Assembly (NCBI GenBank): GCA_041670165.1
Contig: JBAXZR010000026.1
Coordinates: forward strand, 1 to 9,546
Direction of reading: 5' to 3'
Source: JBAXZR01 sp041670165
GTDB lineage: Bacteria; Bacillota; Clostridia; Christensenellales; UBA1242
DNA length: 9,546 bases
Shown here: positions 6,266-9,546 of the stretch, piece after piece
Position numbering within the stretch: the first letter of the stretch is position 1
How the letters are laid out: each line of letters opens with the position of its first letter
The notes under the pieces: model-generated
Seen by the model: the letters and a program-made list of their open reading frames with translations, nothing else
What the model was told of the DNA's origin: nothing
Database searches by the model: none
Program-made: the position numbers and the translations under genes

Positions 6266-6847
6266 AGATTTTATACGAGTGATTGCATTGTCAATTGACT
6301 TTGATGAAGTTTTAAGCTCAGATGCAATTTGAAGTTGACTTTTTCCTTGAAGATATTTTGCTAATACTTTTTTTTCTAAATCAGAAAGAAGTTTTTCAAT
6401 TTCCAAAATAACTTCTTTCATTCTTTCATCAGATAAAATGATATCTTGTGGAGAAGGTTCAGGGGAAGGAATAATATAAAAATATGATTCATCATCACCA
6501 GAATGTTCTTCTGAAGAAGAAAACACACTTACCCCACCTTCCATATTTATTGAAAGTCCACTGTTAAGCGGTCTGTTTTTGAGATTTGAATATTGTTTAA
6601 CTGCATTAACAACTTGTCTTGTTATACAAAGTGTTGCGAATGTTTTGAAGCTTGCGTTTTTTGTGGTATCAAAAGCCATAAGAGCTTTATAAAGCCCAAC
6701 CATACCTTCTTGAATTATATCTTCTTTTTCACCGCCAAGCAAAAAATATCTTCGACAAACTTTTGCCACAAGAGCTTTGTATGTGCCAAAAAATTCTTCT
6801 AAAGCTTTTTCATCACCTTTTTGTGCAAGCAAAATTAATTCGTCCAT
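6245..6847 (-). CDS. sigH: SigH-like RNA polymerase sigma factor
   Basis: A 200-residue sigma-70 family protein close to SigH (Spo0H), the transition-phase and early-sporulation factor of Bacillota. Region 2 spans about 20-92. It has the family-typical RRYFLLGGEKEDIIQEGMVGLYKA (about 32-55), FKTFATLCITRQ (67-78), and RPLNS (92-96). A Ser/Asp/Glu-rich linker follows at about 108-122. Region 4, from about 145, has LLSDLEKKVLAKYLQGKS and the helix-turn-helix ending KSIDNAITRIKSKL (183-196). I chose the ATG at 6847: it has AAAGGAA five bases upstream, whereas the earlier ATG at 6877 has no ribosome site and lies inside a good promoter. It is monocistronic with its own terminator. Role in sporulation is family knowledge; no sporulation gene is nearby. 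Confidence 0.92.
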   Translation of the reverse strand: MDELILLAQKGDEKALEEFFGTYKALVAKVCRRYFLLGGEKEDIIQEGMVGLYKALMAFDTTKNASFKTFATLCITRQVVNAVKQYSNLKNRPLNSGLSINMEGGVSVFSSSEEHSGDDESYFYIIPSPEPSPQDIILSDERMKEVILEIEKLLSDLEKKVLAKYLQGKSQLQIASELKTSSKSIDNAITRIKSKLAYLK

Positions 6848-6850
6848 TTT

Positions 6851-6857
6851 TTCCTTT
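6851..6857 (-). promoter_or_regulatory. Ribosome site deciding the sigH start
   Basis: On the minus strand AAAGGAA is placed about five bases before the ATG at 6847. The in-frame ATG ten codons upstream (6877) has no comparable purine-rich site, so the shorter product is preferred. Confidence 0.6.
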
Positions 6858-6867
6858 TTATCACTAT

Positions 6868-6896
6868 ATATTACCATGTTTTAAGCATAAAAACAA
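6868..6896 (-). promoter_or_regulatory. sigH promoter, extended -10
   Basis: On the minus strand TTGTTT (plus 6891-6896), a 17-base spacer and TAATAT (plus 6868-6873) preceded by TGG form an extended -10 promoter. RNA would begin near 6861, giving a leader of about 14 bases. It lies between the glycosyltransferase terminator and the sigH coding region, so sigH is likely transcribed independently. Confidence 0.65.
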
Positions 6897-6905
6897 GGTT
6901 CATTG

Positions 6906-6931
6906 AAAAAAGGCAAATTTGTGTTGCCTTT
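6906..6931 (-). terminator. Terminator of the glycosyltransferase gene
   Basis: AAAGGCAA (6909-6916) pairs with TTGCCTTT (6924-6931) around a seven-base loop. Read on the minus strand it starts seven bases after the stop codon and ends in six Ts (plus 6906-6911). Confidence 0.88.
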
Positions 6932-6938
6932 GAAATTC

Positions 6939-8372
6939 TTAGTTGTTTTTGTTATTTATTTTTGATAAAGAAGAAATCTTTTTTTCTTTAATCTTTTCTT
7001 TTGCAATTAATTTTCTTTGAGCCAACTTTTGTTTTGACAACTTTTGTCTTTCTTTTTTCTTTTCTTTTTGCAATTCTTGTCTTTTTGCCATTTTTTCTTT
7101 AGCCTTTGCTTTTCTTTCGGCAATTTTTTGCTTTGCTATAATGCTCATTTCTTGTCTTTTTGCTTTCTTTTCATCTTTAATTTTTTGTTTAAGTTCAAAA
7201 TTTTCTTTATTTTGTTCAATTAGCCTTAAATAATCCTTGTATGCTTTTGCAACTGCCTTGTCCCAAGATACATAAAGGTCATTGTATGCTCCATCAGAAA
7301 CCTTTTTATAATAACTAGGATTAGAAAATATCTCTATGATTTTTTCAGAATATTTCATTGGATCGTTGTCAGAAAAAAATCCATTAACATCTTCAGTTGC
7401 TGTGGCTGAAGTTGCTGAACCTCTTAAAAACAGAGTTGGAGTTTTTTGTGAAGCTGCTTCAATTTGAACAAGAGAACTGGAATCATATAGCGAAGGAAAC
7501 AAAAACAAATCTGCCAAGCGATAATATTTAGTTATTTGTGCTCTGTCGGTAACCTTGCCAACAAAAATCACTTCTTTTTCTAATCCAAGTTTCAAGGCGT
7601 AATTTTTGATTTCTTCTTCATCTTGACCTGAACCAACAAACAACATTTTAAAAAGAAAGCCACTTTTTTTAAGAAAGGCAAGAGATTCAAGAGTAAACAT
7701 TAAATTTTTAATTTTATTAATTCTTCCAACAAACAAAAACACTTTTTCATTTTTTTGTATGTTGTGTTTTTCTCTAAGTTCATTAATCACATTTTCATCT
7801 TCGATAAAAGAAATGTCAGTTCCATTATTTTGTACTTTAGGAAGATTTTTTGCTCCATACTCCAAAAATATATTTGCAACTTCACTGTTTACAGCCCAAC
7901 ACTCAGTGCACGCATTAAAAACTTTCATGATGCCATTAAGGAGCGATGAAGTAATCAATTTTGATTTTGTTGCAGTGTAAAAATCTTGTTTAAATTGACT
8001 ATGCATTGTACCAATGCAAGGAATTTTGAATTTTTTTGCATATGCAACACCTTCTTTTCCAAGAGAAAAAGGCGAGTGAATATGAACTATGTCAAGGTTT
8101 GAGTTTTTAAGTGCTTTTTTAAATTCATAATCAAAACTTGGCACTGGCAAATCATAATCAATTCCAGTAAATTTAATCATTTTGCATCTTACAACTTTGT
8201 ATGGCAAAGAACTGTCGTCAAAATTTTTATCTCTTCCAAACGGTGCAAAAACAGTTACATCAGAAAATGTTGACAACCTTCTTGCATAATTATCAACAAC
8301 CATGATTACACCATCAACCATTGGAAAAAAAGTGTCAATAAACAAACCAATTTTCAATCTTTTTTCTTCCAT
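6939..8372 (-). CDS. GT4 family glycosyltransferase with long basic C-terminal tail
   Basis: A 477-residue GT-B, GT4-type enzyme. The N-terminal Rossmann domain (about 5-185) opens with IGLFIDTFFP and D20-G21-V22 and has HIHSPFSLG (97-105) and GTMHS (121-125). The donor-binding domain (about 207-385) has VGRINKIKN (215-223) and the E-x7-E region at 297-305, where the first acid is Asp (D297, E305). The pattern is closest to diacylglycerol glucosyltransferases (the alMGS type), which make membrane glycolipids at the cytoplasmic face; other sugar acceptors are possible. Residues about 386-465 form a helical, Lys/Arg/Glu/Gln/Ala-rich tail absent from typical members. It has AKRQE at 404-408 and 429-433 and related blocks 33 residues apart (413-421, 446-454). 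TAGGAGA (8379-8385) precedes the ATG. It is monocistronic, with its own promoter and terminator. Confidence 0.88.
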   Translation of the reverse strand: MEEKRLKIGLFIDTFFPMVDGVIMVVDNYARRLSTFSDVTVFAPFGRDKNFDDSSLPYKVVRCKMIKFTGIDYDLPVPSFDYEFKKALKNSNLDIVHIHSPFSLGKEGVAYAKKFKIPCIGTMHSQFKQDFYTATKSKLITSSLLNGIMKVFNACTECWAVNSEVANIFLEYGAKNLPKVQNNGTDISFIEDENVINELREKHNIQKNEKVFLFVGRINKIKNLMFTLESLAFLKKSGFLFKMLFVGSGQDEEEIKNYALKLGLEKEVIFVGKVTDRAQITKYYRLADLFLFPSLYDSSSLVQIEAASQKTPTLFLRGSATSATATEDVNGFFSDNDPMKYSEKIIEIFSNPSYYKKVSDGAYNDLYVSWDKAVAKAYKDYLRLIEQNKENFELKQKIKDEKKAKRQEMSIIAKQKIAERKAKAKEKMAKRQELQKEKKKERQKLSKQKLAQRKLIAKEKIKEKKISSLSKINNKNN

Positions 8373-8438
8373 AGAAAATCTCCTACTTTTGTTGCAATAA
8401 TTTTTTTTTAAAATATGATTTAATTTTTTATTTTATTA

Positions 8439-8467
8439 ACTATATCATTTCTAATTTTTTCCTGCAA
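8439..8467 (-). promoter_or_regulatory. Glycosyltransferase promoter, extended -10
   Basis: On the minus strand TTGCAG (plus 8462-8467), a 17-base spacer and TATAGT (plus 8439-8444) preceded by TGA make a good extended -10 promoter. The RNA leader before the ATG at 8372 would be about 60 bases. Confidence 0.7.
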
Positions 8468-8559
8468 TATATTTCTTGTGAAACTTCAATTAAACAAAAA
8501 AAATACAAATTTTTTTCTATTTAGAATAGCATGATTTACATTCCATATTCCACAAAAAT

Positions 8560-8611
8560 TTGACATCAAAATTTGGTTTAAAAATATATTTTATGTTATA
8601 ATACTTATAAT
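8560..8611 (+). promoter_or_regulatory. Promoter region of the ABC transporter gene
   Basis: The best -10 is TATAAT at 8597-8602 with TG at 8594-8595, and TTGGTT at 8573-8578 serves as a -35 with an 18-base spacer. A second TATAAT lies at 8606-8611. A perfect TTGACA (8560-8565) has only a weak AATATA partner at 17 bases. Two start sites are possible. The segment includes the direct repeat AAAATTTG (8555-8562 and 8568-8575), a possible regulator site. Confidence 0.65.
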
Positions 8612-8627
8612 ATTATTAGGAGAAAAT

Positions 8628-9026
8628 ATGGTTTTGAAATTAGTTAATGCTTCAAAAACTTACAAGATTGGCAAAACTGGATTTGAAGCTTTGAAAAACA
8701 TTAATCTAACCTTTCAAAGTGGTGAATTTGTTAGTATTCTTGGCGCTAGTGGAAGTGGAAAAACCACATTGTTAAACATGATAGGTGGGCTTGACAGGCT
8801 TTCAAGTGGTTCAATTGTTATTGACGGCAAAAACACTTCATTTTTTAAAGATAAAGACTATGACGCATATCGCAACAATAGTGTTGGATTTGTTTTTCAA
8901 AACTACAATCTTATTCCACACATAACTGTTTCAAAAAATGTTGAACTTGGACAAGCTCTTTGTGGAGTAGGCGTGAGTAAACGCAAAAAAAAACGCAGAA
9001 GAAAAGCTCATAAAAATGGGAATTGA
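8628..9026 (+). CDS. ABC transporter ATP-binding fragment (N-terminal half, frameshifted)
   Basis: The first 119 or so residues match the LolD/MacB-type ATPase that drives exporters: Y12, Walker A GASGSGKTT (39-47) and Q-loop F90-Q91. The frame then changes at A9 (8985-8993) and ends 13 codons later in an unrelated basic tail of KKKRRRK type at TGA (9024-9026). LSGGQ, Walker B and the H-loop are missing from this 132-residue product, so alone it cannot hydrolyse ATP. They continue in the next frame. One fewer A would join both parts. Either the gene is broken, the base count is wrong, or slippage at the run makes the full protein. AGGAG (8618-8622) fixes the start, five bases before the ATG. 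Divergent from the glycosyltransferase. Confidence 0.9.
   Translation: MVLKLVNASKTYKIGKTGFEALKNINLTFQSGEFVSILGASGSGKTTLLNMIGGLDRLSSGSIVIDGKNTSFFKDKDYDAYRNNSVGFVFQNYNLIPHITVSKNVELGQALCGVGVSKRKKKRRRKAHKNGN
8985..8993 (+). other. Run of nine A: frameshift point in the ABC transporter
   Basis: The run is read as three AAA codons in the upstream frame. The downstream homologous frame needs eight As (AAA AAA AAC GCA GAA). Restoring the frame requires loss of one A or gain of two. A ribosomal -1 shift would give the wrong frame. RNA polymerase slippage on long A runs is a known route to mixed products, but an assembly error is equally possible. Confidence 0.85.
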
Positions 9027-9546
9027 AGACCAAAAATCAAAGCTTCCCACTCTTCTTTCTGGTGGGCAAAAACAAAGGGTGGCAATTGCTCGTGCACTTG
9101 CAAACAATCCACAAATTATACTAGCTGATGAACCAACTGGCGCTCTTGACTCAAAAACAAGTGAACAAATCATGAATATTCTTAGTGAAATTTCCAAAAC
9201 CAAACTTGTGATTATGGTTACGCATAATTCTGAAATTGCAAACAAATATTCAACAAGAATAATTAAACTAAAAGATGGCGAAGTTTTTTCTGACACAAAA
9301 CCACTAGAAATTGAAAACATTGAGAACACATATACAGCAAAAAAAACATCGATGAGTCTTTGGCAAGCACTTAGGCTTTCTTTTTCAAATCTCTTAACCA
9401 AAAAAGGAAGAACCTTTTTAACAAGTTTTGCTTCATCAATTGGAATTATTGGCATTGGGCTTGTTATGGCATTGTCTAATGGACTTAACGCACAAATAAA
9501 CAAATTTGAAAAAAACATTTTAACTGAAATTCCAATAGAAATTTCA
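9016..9546 (+). CDS. ABC transporter C-terminal half with FtsX-like permease, partial
   Basis: Continuation of the ABC transporter in the +1 frame, open from 8977 and cut by the window end. 177 codons are visible from the only in-frame ATG at 9016, which has no good ribosome site, so independent translation is doubtful. The visible part holds signature LSGGQ (14-18), Walker B IILADE (34-39), D-loop ALD and H70 in VTHN. A linker follows, then the start of a permease: W-Q-A-L-R-L-S-F-S-N-L and a transmembrane segment at about 133-153. This order (ATPase then FtsX/MacB-like permease on one chain) is common in Bacillota exporters of peptides or lipoproteins. Substrate unknown. Confidence 0.85.
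   Translation, partial: MGIEDQKSKLPTLLSGGQKQRVAIARALANNPQIILADEPTGALDSKTSEQIMNILSEISKTKLVIMVTHNSEIANKYSTRIIKLKDGEVFSDTKPLEIENIENTYTAKKTSMSLWQALRLSFSNLLTKKGRTFLTSFASSIGIIGIGLVMALSNGLNAQINKFEKNILTEIPIEIS

Noticed and set aside
6848..6877. Upstream ATG giving a 210-residue SigH
   Set aside because: No ribosome site precedes it, and it coincides with the spacer and -10 of a good promoter on the same strand.
8985..8994. Programmed -1 ribosomal frameshift at A AAA AAC
   Set aside because: The slippery pattern is present, but a -1 shift leads to the frame that does not encode the rest of the transporter; a +1 or -2 change is needed.

Overview
The window is AT-rich DNA (mostly around 30% GC by eye) with purine-rich AGGAG ribosome sites, short intrinsic terminators and the standard code: tryptophans are TGG and no intact gene reads through TGA. 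A SigH-type sigma factor, an HU protein, a BclA-like collagen protein and a lipid-type GT4 glycosyltransferase together suggest a low-GC Bacillota, most likely an uncultured clostridium-like anaerobe. Rubrerythrin fits an anaerobe. The exact lineage cannot be read from this window.

Layout. Positions 1-172 hold no gene. Rubrerythrin (173-760, minus) is divergent from a 228-residue protein (942-1628, plus) that I read as a divergent CYTH / triphosphate-tunnel-fold protein. That gene is followed by an unusual GC-rich, pyrimidine-skewed islet (about 1629-1745) and a strong terminator, and it converges on the HU gene (1932-2207, minus), which has its own terminator and an extended -10 promoter. 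A type II Ca2+-type P-type ATPase (2488-5109, minus) follows. A 323-bp AT-rich gap then leads to a collagen-like protein (5433-6032, plus) with a Cys-rich head, 19 Gly-X-Y triplets and a BclA-like C-terminal domain. Its ribosome site is preceded by a 9-bp hairpin.

The second half has a SigH-like sigma factor (6245-6847, minus) and a GT4 glycosyltransferase with a long Lys/Arg/Glu-rich tail (6939-8372, minus). Each has its own promoter and terminator. Divergent from the glycosyltransferase is an ABC exporter of the ATPase-FtsX-like permease fusion type (8628 to past the window end, plus). Its reading frame is broken at a run of nine A residues (8985-8993): the Walker A half and the LSGGQ/Walker B/permease half are in different frames.

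The genes look like separate transcription units, not one operon or pathway. Loose themes are envelope and surface (collagen-like protein, glycosyltransferase, ABC exporter, cation pump), nucleoid and transcription control (HU, SigH) and oxidative-stress protection (rubrerythrin). I did not find a clear new multi-gene system. The best candidates for a second look are the CYTH-like protein, the glycosyltransferase tail, the Cys-headed collagen protein, the GC-rich islet and the A9 frameshift.
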